A stretch of 64,000 nucleotides of DNA from Nitrosopumilus sp. (GTDB taxonomy: Archaea > Thermoproteota > Nitrososphaeria > Nitrososphaerales > Nitrosopumilaceae): assembly GCF_025699125.1 (NCBI RefSeq), contig NZ_JAILWC010000002.1, forward strand, positions 124,001 to 188,000. The letters are read 5' to 3'. The stretch's first letter is position 1. Each line of letters starts with the position of its first letter. The position numbers were made by a program, and so were the translations under genes. The notes below the pieces were generated by a model that searched no databases, was not told the DNA's origin, and saw only the letters and a list, made by a program, of their open reading frames with translations. Positions 43,181 through 51,142 of this stretch are shown one piece after another.

Positions 43181-43729
43181 TTAAGGCAATGATGAAATAG
43201 CACTGGTACCAAGTCCTACCGCTTCTCCAAAATAATATCCAGATAGAATTGTTCCAGTAGACCAAACACATGATCCAGCAAATGTATAAGCCACAAATTT
43301 AGGAATTCTCATTTTCAATAATCCAGCAGGAATTGAAATCATTTCTCTCATCACTGGAACCATTCTTCCCAAAAATACAGCTTTGTCACCATATTTTTCA
43401 AACCATATTTCAACTCGTTCTAATTTTTTTTCAGATACGCGAACATATCGTAAATAACGAATTAGAACAACTCGTCCAAGTTTTAATGCAATTAGGTAAA
43501 TAGCCGAAGTACCAATAGTAGCACCAATTGCTCCCAGTATAATCATTGGAATAAGACCAATGACAGAAATTCCCTGTTGTGATGCCAAGAATCCAGCAGT
43601 AGGAAAAACAGCAAGTGTCGGGATAGGCGGAACTATAGTCTCAAGCAAGGCAGCGAGGAAAATTCCTTCGTAGAGATGTTCACCCAGAAACTCTGCAATC
43701 CAGACTAGAAACGAATCAAATGGTTCCAT
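43181..43729 (-). CDS. DedA/SNARE-associated family membrane protein
   Basis: A 182-residue integral membrane protein with about five helices. Marks of the DedA family are the early acidic PPIPTLAVFPTAGFLASQ re-entrant segment and GRMVPVMREMISIPAGLLKM (the R-x2-P-x2-R signature, ~residues 115-134). Family members are proposed lipid or ion flippases linked to membrane homeostasis and proton gradient. Monocistronic. Confidence 0.9.
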   Translation of the reverse strand: MEPFDSFLVWIAEFLGEHLYEGIFLAALLETIVPPIPTLAVFPTAGFLASQQGISVIGLIPMIILGAIGATIGTSAIYLIALKLGRVVLIRYLRYVRVSEKKLERVEIWFEKYGDKAVFLGRMVPVMREMISIPAGLLKMRIPKFVAYTFAGSCVWSTGTILSGYYFGEAVGLGTSAISSLP

Positions 43730-43857
43730 TTGCTTCTGCCAGTGAAATCTTACTAAATTACTTTACGAGTGTAAACTAAGACAGACTAGTCACTTTGAGA
43801 TGACAACTTGAGATGATGTGTTAATTAGAATTATTGAGCATGTGTTGATTTTATAAT

Positions 43858-44028
43858 ATGGCAAACCACATTATTCATTTTGCAGTGCCAACTAAAAACC
43901 CTATTTCAGATCAGGAAAATGCAGGATTATGTGAATTTGAAAAACTAGCAAGTTTCAGAAAATTAAAAAATATTTTGGATTATGATCGATCTTTTAAAAA
44001 ATATTTTTTGGAAATTGGGATCACTTGA
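43858..44028 (+). CDS. Hypothetical protein, 56 aa
   Basis: An ATG frame of 56 residues (starts MANHIIHFAVPTKN) with one Cys and a helical second half. The TGA follows a clear protein-like stretch. No family recognised and no neighbour in operon. Upstream TTTTATAATATG is AT-rich but lies directly at the ATG, so promoter support is weak. Confidence 0.4.
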   Translation: MANHIIHFAVPTKNPISDQENAGLCEFEKLASFRKLKNILDYDRSFKKYFLEIGIT

Positions 44029-44158
44029 TTATTCGAGTTAAAATTTGTAAAATGAATAAATTTTGTCGATCTTTATTTTGAATAATTGTGATCCATAAAA
44101 TGGAAAATAACAAAATAAAGGATTTATACTCAAAATATTTTTGTATGCTAGGGGAGTA

Positions 44159-44293
44159 ATGGAACAAAAAGAATTTCACCTAATGGTAGACATGTTAAAG
44201 ACTGCAATTAAACAAGAAAGAGAATTTACAAAAGACGAATTAAAAAAGTTTGACGACTTGTTTGAAAAGATAATAGATGTCAAAGTAACTTGA
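44159..44293 (+). CDS. Small helical protein, 44 aa
   Basis: A 44-residue frame with GGGGAG three bases before the ATG and a TATA-like ATTTATAC ~26 bases upstream. The sequence (MEQKEFHLMVDMLKTAIKQ...) reads as two amphipathic helices. A 19-codon frame (44100-44159) ends in TAATG, overlapping this start by one base, and might be a leader peptide. Function unknown. Confidence 0.5.
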   Translation: MEQKEFHLMVDMLKTAIKQEREFTKDELKKFDDLFEKIIDVKVT

Positions 44294-44444
44294 TATTTTA
44301 GATTTTACTGTTTAGTGACTTAATTTTTCAGAATTCATTCATTTTTTCTACCAATGTTAAAAAAATCAAGAATGCTAAACATATTGAAGTATTTGTGAAT
44401 ATTTGTACGAATATGGATAAAAGTAATGAAATGTACATCATATT

Positions 44445-44576
44445 GTGGAAGAACAAGACGATGAAGAAATAACCTGTTTGGTATGCAGCGCTGAGATTAT
44501 TGAATATTTTGAGGAACGATACAAAGGTCAAAGAGGCAAATGCACAATATGTAAAATTGATTTTCCCTTAGAATGA
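44445..44576 (+). CDS. Small zinc-ribbon protein, 43 aa
   Basis: From a GTG start the frame holds C11-x2-C14 and C33-x2-C36, the classic four-Cys zinc ribbon, with acidic N-terminus (EEQDDEE). An in-frame stop lies six codons before the GTG, fixing the start region. Likely nucleic-acid or protein adaptor; no family assigned. Confidence 0.6.
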   Translation: MEEQDDEEITCLVCSAEIIEYFEERYKGQRGKCTICKIDFPLE

Positions 44577-44817
44577 TTCTTGAATTATAGAAATATTATC
44601 AAAGAGAATGTCAAGACAGAGCAAAAACATATTGTCCTCTATGTATATGCATTGTACAAACCATCCAATTTTAGGAATTACCGTTTGTCGAACAATCAGC
44701 TGTCTCCTTTTTGACAATTTTCTATATTCATCAAGAATTATCGAAATGACTGAAAAAGTACAATAGTACTAAACTAGAATAAGGAATAATTCAAATTTTA
44801 CAATAGAGGAAAAAGGT

Positions 44818-45378
44818 TTGGAATTAGTTAAAAGTGCCGAATTGTTTGCGAAAGCAAAACATTCTGGACAATATAGAAAAGATAGCAACACGCCATATTC
44901 AAAACATCTAGACGATGTTGTTAACAGACTCAAAAGTTTGGGTGTAATAGATCAAGAGATTCTTAGTGCAGGATGGCTTCATGACATTATTGAAGAGACG
45001 GATACAAATTTTGATGATTTGTATGAGCAATTTGGAAACAGAATAGCAGTAATTGTATCATCATTAAGTAAAAATAAAACACTGCCAAGAAAGAAAAAAG
45101 AGAAAGAATACAGCATACAACTCAGAGAAGCATCATTTGACGCAAAATTAATCAAACTCTGTGATATTTCTGCAAACTTGAGTGATTTAAAAAATTATGA
45201 AACGTCAAAATCTCAAAAAATCCGTCAAGCAAAACAAAAAAGACATTATCTAACAATAATCAAAACGGATTTGACAAATAGCAACTATCCCAAGATTACA
45301 ACATTACTAGAAACAATCAATCAAATCCTAAAGAGATATGGACTGAAATCTGTTTCTTTCCAACCAGAATTAAGATAA
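44818..45378 (+). CDS. HD-domain phosphohydrolase, MESH1/SpoT-hydrolase-like
   Basis: A 186-residue protein from a TTG start, with the small-alarmone-hydrolase layout: GQYRKDSNTPYSKH (H30), WLHDIIEETD (H55, D56) and KLCDISANLSDLK (D116), the four Mn ligands of MESH1-type enzymes. There is no synthetase, TGS or ACT domain. It may remove the 3'-pyrophosphate of ppGpp, or in this setting NADPH phosphate as reported for MESH1; archaea are not known to use ppGpp widely, so the substrate is open. Archease follows 71 bases later. Confidence 0.82.
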   Translation: MELVKSAELFAKAKHSGQYRKDSNTPYSKHLDDVVNRLKSLGVIDQEILSAGWLHDIIEETDTNFDDLYEQFGNRIAVIVSSLSKNKTLPRKKKEKEYSIQLREASFDAKLIKLCDISANLSDLKNYETSKSQKIRQAKQKRHYLTIIKTDLTNSNYPKITTLLETINQILKRYGLKSVSFQPELR

Positions 45379-45449
45379 ATCATAGTTCTCTCTCAACAGA
45401 GATTCAAAATAGACTAGATTAATAATCAGAAAGTTTCCAAAAAATACAA

Positions 45450-45866
45450 TTGAGTTACAAGTTTTTAGATCATGCAACTGATGCAATTATTGAAGTCACT
45501 GCAAAAGATATCAAAGAAGCATTTGCAGTAGCAGCAGATGCAGAAATTAATCTCACACTTGATCAAGACAAAGTTGAAGAAAAAGATAAAAAAGAATTCT
45601 CTGCCAATGGAAAAGATTTACGCTATCTTCTTTTCAGTTGGCTTGAAGAGATACCATTTCTTATAATTACCGAAGGATTTGCTATTAGAAGGATTGAATT
45701 TGACATTCAGGAAAATAATGGATATAAAATTAGCGCAACGGCATTTGGAGAACCACTTGATGTTCACAAGCACAATTTCAAAGTAGAGATTAAGGCTCCA
45801 ACATTTTATGACATGGAAATTAGAACAAACGGTCAAGTTTACATGAGATTCCTGCTTGATTTGTAA
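45450..45866 (+). CDS. Archease (RtcB-activating protein)
   Basis: Speeds guanylylation of the RNA ligase RtcB, used in tRNA splicing and repair. The 138-residue protein (TTG start) has the family N-terminus YKFLDHATDAIIEV with the metal Asp, a central SWLEEIPFLI and the C-terminal VYMRFLLDL with the final metal Asp. RtcB is not in this window. It precedes the large surface-protein gene, 43 bases upstream, but shared transcription is unclear. Confidence 0.93.
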   Translation: MSYKFLDHATDAIIEVTAKDIKEAFAVAADAEINLTLDQDKVEEKDKKEFSANGKDLRYLLFSWLEEIPFLIITEGFAIRRIEFDIQENNGYKISATAFGEPLDVHKHNFKVEIKAPTFYDMEIRTNGQVYMRFLLDL

Positions 45867-45909
45867 GTTTGGTGAAGATTTCTTTGCATAAAGCAAGAAG
45901 AAATTATAC

Positions 45910-47580
45910 GTGTTTTTTAAAAATAAACTCGGAATAAGCATTATTGTGCTCATTAAATTAACAGGATTTCTTGTATTATCATTATTTGTACTTGTAATGT
46001 CTCCAGCATACGCAAATGTAACATCAATGTCATTGGAAAAAGGATTTTACACAACTGATGAGAGCTTCAAATTAATTGGAACTCAAGATGGAAAAGAGAC
46101 AATTTTTATCATAATTCGTGATGCTGGTGGAAACTTCAAAGGAATGCTGTCTGATCCTTCTCCTGATCAGGGAGAATTTACCGCTATTCCAAGACCAGTT
46201 CCAAATTTCTTTAGTAGTGAAGGAATCTACAACGCAACGGCATTTGTTGATAATCAAAAAGAAGAAGAAGGTTTTACAATAAAACTAGAGTTTGATGGGA
46301 AAAAACTATTTGAAGTTCCAGACTTTGTGTTACAACTAAATACAATTGCAGATAAATCAGTTGAAGTAGAGAAAACTGTTTCATTTACTGCAAGTCTTAC
46401 TGATAGTTCAATTAGTGATGCAATATTTAGTTTAGAGAATGAACCAACTGGAGCTACAATTGATCCAAATTCAGGTCATTTTGTTTGGACTCCAACAAAA
46501 TCGCAAGGAAATATACAAGATGTTTTTTATACTTTCGATATTGTTGTAAATAAAGGAAATCAGGAAGACAGGGAGAAGATTACAATTACAGTCAAGAAAG
46601 CATATGAAGAACCAAAGCCTAAACCAAAACAAACAACACCTGAACCAGAGCCTGAACCTAAAGAATTAGAGATTCCAGCTTCATTTGTTGATGAAACAAA
46701 AGATCCACAAAGTTATGTTGACAGATACAACAATGAGGCAAGCTACAAAAAATGGTTTGATGATAATTTTGCAGAGTATGAGTCAATTTATCAAGCAGTA
46801 GGATTGGAGGAACCATTGCAAGTGCCGGCTTCATTTGTTGATGAAACAAAAGATCCACAAAGTTATGTTGACAGATACAACAATGAGGCAAGCTACAAAA
46901 AATGGTTTGATGATAATTTTGCAGAGTATGAGTCAATTTATCAAGCAGTAGGATTGGAGGAACCAAAAGAATTAGCAGCATTTGTCGATCCAAATCTGGA
47001 TCCTCAGTATTACATTGACAGATACAACAGAGAAGATACTTACAAAAAATGGTTTGATAAAACATATCCTGACATTACAATTTATGATGCAGTTGGAGTT
47101 CAAGAGCCTGAAATTGAAGAGCCAGTAGTTGAAGAATCTGAATTTGGCGAATGTGGTGAAGGAACAGAGTTGATTGATGGGATGTGTGTCATTATAGACA
47201 ATTCCGAAGGTGGCGGTTGTCTTATTGCAACTGCAACATATGGGACTGAATTAGCACCACAAGTTCAACTACTCAGAGAAATTCGAGACAATCAATTGAT
47301 GAATACACACTCAGGCGCATCATTTATGGCAGGATTCAACCAAATCTACTATTCATTCTCACCAATAATTGCAGACATGGAAAGAGAGAATCCAGTGTTT
47401 AGAGAAGCAGTAAAGATTGGAATCACTCCATTGCTATCATCACTAGTTATTTTATCACATGCTGAGTCTGAATCAGAGGTCTTGGGATATGGGATAGGCG
47501 TGATTTTGATGAACATAGGAATGTATTTTGTAGCACCAGTCATAGTGATTTTAAAATCTAGAAAATACATCAAAATTTAG
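45910..47580 (+). CDS. Surface protein: Ig-like domains, 46-residue repeats, CFI-box C-terminus
   Basis: A 556-residue exported protein from a GTG start. Order: signal peptide (~1-36); beta domain (~38-135); putative Ig/He_PIG domain (~143-232, GATIDPNSGHFVWTP); Pro/Glu/Lys linker; two identical and one degenerate 46-residue repeats (~257-302, 307-352, 357-400) with S-F-V-D-E-T-K-D-P and Y-V-D-R-Y-N; a C-G-E-G-T...C loop; GGCLIATATYG, the CFI-box motif; and a terminal helix (~520-548). The CFI box and helix suggest membrane retention or sorting at the cell surface. Followed by a related large gene. Confidence 0.82.
   Translation: MFFKNKLGISIIVLIKLTGFLVLSLFVLVMSPAYANVTSMSLEKGFYTTDESFKLIGTQDGKETIFIIIRDAGGNFKGMLSDPSPDQGEFTAIPRPVPNFFSSEGIYNATAFVDNQKEEEGFTIKLEFDGKKLFEVPDFVLQLNTIADKSVEVEKTVSFTASLTDSSISDAIFSLENEPTGATIDPNSGHFVWTPTKSQGNIQDVFYTFDIVVNKGNQEDREKITITVKKAYEEPKPKPKQTTPEPEPEPKELEIPASFVDETKDPQSYVDRYNNEASYKKWFDDNFAEYESIYQAVGLEEPLQVPASFVDETKDPQSYVDRYNNEASYKKWFDDNFAEYESIYQAVGLEEPKELAAFVDPNLDPQYYIDRYNREDTYKKWFDKTYPDITIYDAVGVQEPEIEEPVVEESEFGECGEGTELIDGMCVIIDNSEGGGCLIATATYGTELAPQVQLLREIRDNQLMNTHSGASFMAGFNQIYYSFSPIIADMERENPVFREAVKIGITPLLSSLVILSHAESESEVLGYGIGVILMNIGMYFVAPVIVILKSRKYIKI
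46638..46815 (+). repeat. 178-bp block identical to 49989-50166 (copy A)
   Basis: Codes for the linker and first 46-residue repeat of the surface protein. It is identical base for base with 49989-50166 in the next gene, and its last 138 bases (46678-46815) are also identical to copy B at 46828-46965. Confidence 0.95.
46828..46965 (+). repeat. 138-bp identical repeat (copy B)
   Basis: Tandem duplicate of 46678-46815 with no base change, encoding the second 46-residue repeat. Third codon positions are identical too, so the duplication is recent or kept uniform by gene conversion. Confidence 0.95.
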
Positions 47581-47673
47581 AAAAATCTGGAAATATTGTA
47601 AATCTCAATTGATCAAATGAGTAGTGAAATTAATTATTCAGTTTATTAAATTTGTATTCAAGGAAATTACAAC

Positions 47674-50277
47674 TTGAAGAGAAAAATAATTTTCAGTTTA
47701 TTGTTTGTGCTTTGTATAGCATCTATCCAAATAGCACATGCAGAACCAGAATTTGCTTTCAAGTTTGGTACATTAGGTTCAGATAATGACGAACTTGATA
47801 CTCCAACTGATCTTGTAATGGATAAAAATGGAAAAAATATCTATGTAATAGATAACAAGAACAGCAGAATCAATGTCTTTGAAGATGATGGAGATGATGA
47901 TTTTATTTATGGCTCATTTTGTGATATTACGGTAATTCAGAATTGTGATAACAATGCAGATGGAGCAAATGAAATAGGAGATGGTCAATTTAATGATCCA
48001 ATCAGTATTGCCAGAGATGCATTAGGAAAATTTTTTGTTGTGGATTCAGATAATTCAAGAATTCAGATATTTGATGATGATGGAGAGTTCCAATCAAAAT
48101 TTGGATCATCAGATAGTGGTATTGATGAATACCTAGGATCAGCTAAAGGAATTGCAATACAAGAATCAACAAAGAATATTCTAGTTTCAGATATTGAAAG
48201 AGATTCAGTTTCTGTTTTTGATTCTACAGGTGATTTTCTGTTCAAGTTTGACTCATTTGATGGAAATGATGATTTTCAAAATCCAACATACATGGTAATT
48301 GACAACTCGGAGGAAATGTTGTATGTTACAGACTCAGGAAATGACAGAATTGTAATCTTTGAGCTAGTTGACGGTACAACATGTCCTAGTGGAACAGAAG
48401 AAATAGTAGACGGCGTATGTTTTGTAGACGAGTTTGGTTCTTCAGGTGACGACAATGGAGAATTTGATGATCCATCAGGGCTAGCATTTGACTCAACCAA
48501 TAATTTGTTATATGTTGCAGATACAGACAACAATAGAATTCAGATATTTGAAATAATTGACGGTACAACATGTCCTAGTGGAACAGAAGAAATAGTAGAC
48601 GGCGTATGTTTTGTAGACGAGTTTGGTACTTTAGGAACAGGTAATGGAAATTTTGACGCTCCATTAGGAATAACACTAGATCCAACAAATGAATTACTGT
48701 TTGTTGCAGATTCTGACAATAATAGAATTCAGGCATTTAATGTAAATCCAGAACCAATTGCATTAATTCCAGAAAAACCAAGTAATCTCAAAGCATTTCC
48801 AATATCACCAACTTCAGTAATAATTTCGTGGGATGAACCCGTAATTGATGAAAACGTGCCTGAAATAACAGGATATAAAATTGAGTACAAAATTGGCTCA
48901 GAAGATTTTATGATAATTACTGCAAATACTGCTAGCACTTCTACATCATTTATTCATCAAGGACTTGATTCAAAGAATGTTTATTTTTATAGAGTGTATG
49001 CTATCAATTCAGAGGGAACAAGTGATTCATCATCAATTGTTTCTGTAAAACCAGAACACACCACAGCTCCTGCAGCATTAACGGCAACTGCTATTTCACC
49101 TAGTCAAATAAAGCTTTCATGGTCACCACCATCAGAAACTTTTGGACAAAAAATTAATGGATATGAAATTAAACGAGAGATTATTCCGGGCGTTTATGAC
49201 AATATAGGAGACACAGATGCTAACACTAGAACGTTTATTGTTAGTAATTTAGCAATTGACAAGACATATTCATTTGCAGTAAGTGCAAAGATTGGATTTG
49301 GATCAACAGAAGAATCAAACGCCGCATCTGCCACTCCTAGAGAAGATTCTACAGATACATCAGAAGAACCAGTTACATCTACTGCAGTACAAATGACTGT
49401 TTCTACACCGCCAATAAAATTAACAGCATCTGTTGTTTCTTCAACTCAAATCAATTTATCTTGGAGTCCACCAGTAGAGAATGGAAAAACTCCAATTACA
49501 GGTTATAAAATTGAAGTAAAAAAAGACAGTAATTCATACACAACACTAGTTGAAGATACTGAAAGTACAACTAGAACATATTCACATACAAATCTAGTTA
49601 CAAATACAAAGTATACCTACAGAGTATCAGCAATTAACAATGTGGGAATTAGTGAACCATCAAATGAATTTTCTGCAACACCAAAATCAACAAATGTGCA
49701 GATTAGTCCAATAGGAAAACTTTCAATCGATGAAGGAAAACTCCTATCATTTACAGTCAGGCTTTTAGATAATTCAGTCAAAGATGTGGTATTTAGTTTA
49801 GAGAAAAATCCACCTGCAGGTGCAAAAATCATATCAAATACAGGCATGTTTTCATGGATTCCATCCGCATCTGATGCTGGAAAAACCTACACATTTGACG
49901 TGGTAACAAAAAAAGACGGACTCGTAGATAGAGAAACAATCACAATAACTGTAAATGGCGTTATTGGGAATTCACAACCCACACCAGAACCTGAACCAGA
50001 GCCTGAACCTAAAGAATTAGAGATTCCAGCTTCATTTGTTGATGAAACAAAAGATCCACAAAGTTATGTTGACAGATACAACAATGAGGCAAGCTACAAA
50101 AAATGGTTTGATGATAATTTTGCAGAGTATGAGTCAATTTATCAAGCAGTAGGATTGGAGGAACCAAAAGTTGTAGAGAAAAAATTTGGCATATGCGGTC
50201 CTGGAACAAAGTTGATTGAAGGTGTTTGTACCATTGTTGTTAAACCATCTGTAAAGCCATGGTGGCAATTTTGGTAA
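47674..50277 (+). CDS. Large secreted protein: NHL propeller, three FN3 domains, Ig-like domain
   Basis: An 867-residue exported protein from a TTG start. Signal peptide (1-23); NHL-type beta-propeller (~28-365, repeats like GQFNDPISIARDALGKFFVVDSDNSRIQIF); three fibronectin type III domains (~370-465, 467-553, 580-670; each with PPxx-LTA and LSWSPP); He_PIG-type Ig domain (~685-770); one 46-residue repeat (~786-831); C-terminal C-G-P-G-T...C loop and WWQFW. Two NHL blades carry a C-P-S-G-T...C insert coded by identical DNA. It would act in adhesion or substrate binding at the cell surface. Pairs with the preceding surface gene. Confidence 0.85.
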   Translation: MKRKIIFSLLFVLCIASIQIAHAEPEFAFKFGTLGSDNDELDTPTDLVMDKNGKNIYVIDNKNSRINVFEDDGDDDFIYGSFCDITVIQNCDNNADGANEIGDGQFNDPISIARDALGKFFVVDSDNSRIQIFDDDGEFQSKFGSSDSGIDEYLGSAKGIAIQESTKNILVSDIERDSVSVFDSTGDFLFKFDSFDGNDDFQNPTYMVIDNSEEMLYVTDSGNDRIVIFELVDGTTCPSGTEEIVDGVCFVDEFGSSGDDNGEFDDPSGLAFDSTNNLLYVADTDNNRIQIFEIIDGTTCPSGTEEIVDGVCFVDEFGTLGTGNGNFDAPLGITLDPTNELLFVADSDNNRIQAFNVNPEPIALIPEKPSNLKAFPISPTSVIISWDEPVIDENVPEITGYKIEYKIGSEDFMIITANTASTSTSFIHQGLDSKNVYFYRVYAINSEGTSDSSSIVSVKPEHTTAPAALTATAISPSQIKLSWSPPSETFGQKINGYEIKREIIPGVYDNIGDTDANTRTFIVSNLAIDKTYSFAVSAKIGFGSTEESNAASATPREDSTDTSEEPVTSTAVQMTVSTPPIKLTASVVSSTQINLSWSPPVENGKTPITGYKIEVKKDSNSYTTLVEDTESTTRTYSHTNLVTNTKYTYRVSAINNVGISEPSNEFSATPKSTNVQISPIGKLSIDEGKLLSFTVRLLDNSVKDVVFSLEKNPPAGAKIISNTGMFSWIPSASDAGKTYTFDVVTKKDGLVDRETITITVNGVIGNSQPTPEPEPEPEPKELEIPASFVDETKDPQSYVDRYNNEASYKKWFDDNFAEYESIYQAVGLEEPKVVEKKFGICGPGTKLIEGVCTIVVKPSVKPWWQFW
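48368..48438 (+). repeat. 71-bp repeat within the propeller gene (first copy)
   Basis: Identical to 48557-48627, a distance of 189 bases (63 codons). It encodes the C-P-S-G-T-E-E-I-V-D-G-V-C insert between propeller blades. Confidence 0.95.
48557..48627 (+). repeat. 71-bp repeat within the propeller gene (second copy)
   Basis: Exact copy of 48368-48438. Flanking blade sequences have diverged while this insert has not. Confidence 0.95.
49989..50166 (+). repeat. 178-bp block identical to 46638-46815 (copy C)
   Basis: Encodes the Pro/Glu linker and 46-residue repeat of the large secreted protein. Identical over 178 bases to the block in the upstream gene, 3.35 kb away in direct orientation. 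Confidence 0.95.
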
Positions 50278-50324
50278 TTTTCATAAAAGTTAAGTTTTAA
50301 TCATAATGCTTATTCAGCATCAGT

Positions 50325-50471
50325 ATGGGGAAGTTGAGTCGAAATCTTAGAATTTGTGGAGACTGTGGGATTGCATACACTTCTGTAAGCTTTACAAAAT
50401 ACATAGATCAGTGTCCAATATGCAAATCACGAAGATTCGAATCTATTCCCATTAAAACAGATGATGATTGA
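50325..50471 (+). CDS. Small zinc-ribbon protein, 48 aa
   Basis: A 48-residue frame with C11-x2-C14 and C30-x2-C33 (ICGDCG ... CPICKS), a rubredoxin-like or ribosomal-type zinc ribbon, and a basic C-terminal part. A TATA-like TTTTAATC lies ~26 bases before the ATG. Likely a nucleic-acid-binding adaptor. Monocistronic. Confidence 0.7.
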   Translation: MGKLSRNLRICGDCGIAYTSVSFTKYIDQCPICKSRRFESIPIKTDDD

Positions 50472-50709
50472 TTTATAGAAATAGTTTAAGATTCAATCTG
50501 ACTAGATTTCTGAATCACGTAAAGAGTCATCCATGGAAAAATATAGTGAATAAAAATCAGTATCCATTCTCAAATTCAATGTTGTAATTTTTGATAGTTT
50601 CATAAGTGAATAATTTTTTTAATGCATGATAGACGAATTGTTTTTCTAGTGTTAATTTGTGATTAATAACGAGGTTAGATTTTTTAGTAGAAGTTTTTTC
50701 TTGTAATCA

Positions 50710-51111
50710 TTGTCTGAAGACCCAGAAATTCAAAAAATTATGCAAAAAAAATTAGCAGAGATGCTTAACCAGAAAAATCAGCCTAAAATTGAGCCTGGAA
50801 TAATTGATTTGAATGGTTCCAATTTTGACCAAATAATATCTGCTGAAAATCCAACATTAGTAGATTTTTGGGCAGAATGGTGTGGTCCGTGTAAATCTAT
50901 GCACCCAGTATTTGAAAGCCTCTCAAAAAAATATCCAAACATAAAGTTTGCCAGAGTAAATGTTGATCAAAATCAAAATATTTCAATGAGGTATGGAGTT
51001 CAATCTATTCCAACATTTATCATGTTCAGATCTGGTAAAGTAGTGGACAAAATGATGGGCGCAGTAGGAGCTCCTGGAATTCACATGATCTGTAAAAAAC
51101 ATTCAGACTAA
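50710..51111 (+). CDS. Thioredoxin with N-terminal helix
   Basis: A 133-residue thiol-disulfide oxidoreductase: active site WCGPC (C58, C61) in FWAEWCGPCKSMHP, cis-Pro region SIPTFIMFRSGK and the final helix. The first ~30 residues (TTG start; DPEIQKIMQKKLAEMLNQK) are an added charged helix as in many archaeal thioredoxins. No signal peptide, so cytoplasmic. Thioredoxin reductase is not in the window. Confidence 0.93.
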   Translation: MSEDPEIQKIMQKKLAEMLNQKNQPKIEPGIIDLNGSNFDQIISAENPTLVDFWAEWCGPCKSMHPVFESLSKKYPNIKFARVNVDQNQNISMRYGVQSIPTFIMFRSGKVVDKMMGAVGAPGIHMICKKHSD

Positions 51112-51142
51112 AAATCAGAAATTTTTATTTTTAAAATTTAAT

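Noticed and set aside
44328-44531. 67-residue hydrophobic minus-strand frame
   Set aside because: Opposite to the Cys-rich 43-aa frame, which has the better coding evidence; hydrophobicity follows from A/T-rich DNA.
44608-44766. 52-residue plus frame before the HD gene
   Set aside because: No promoter, atypical composition; an overlapping frame with a CPLC motif is equally likely, so neither is supported.
46658-47065. 135-residue antisense frame in the surface-protein gene
   Set aside because: It mirrors the repeated block on the opposite strand and recurs antisense to the third copy; a shadow of the repeat.
46638-50166. CRISPR-like array from identical repeats
   Set aside because: The repeats are long, coding, in frame and lack regular spacers.
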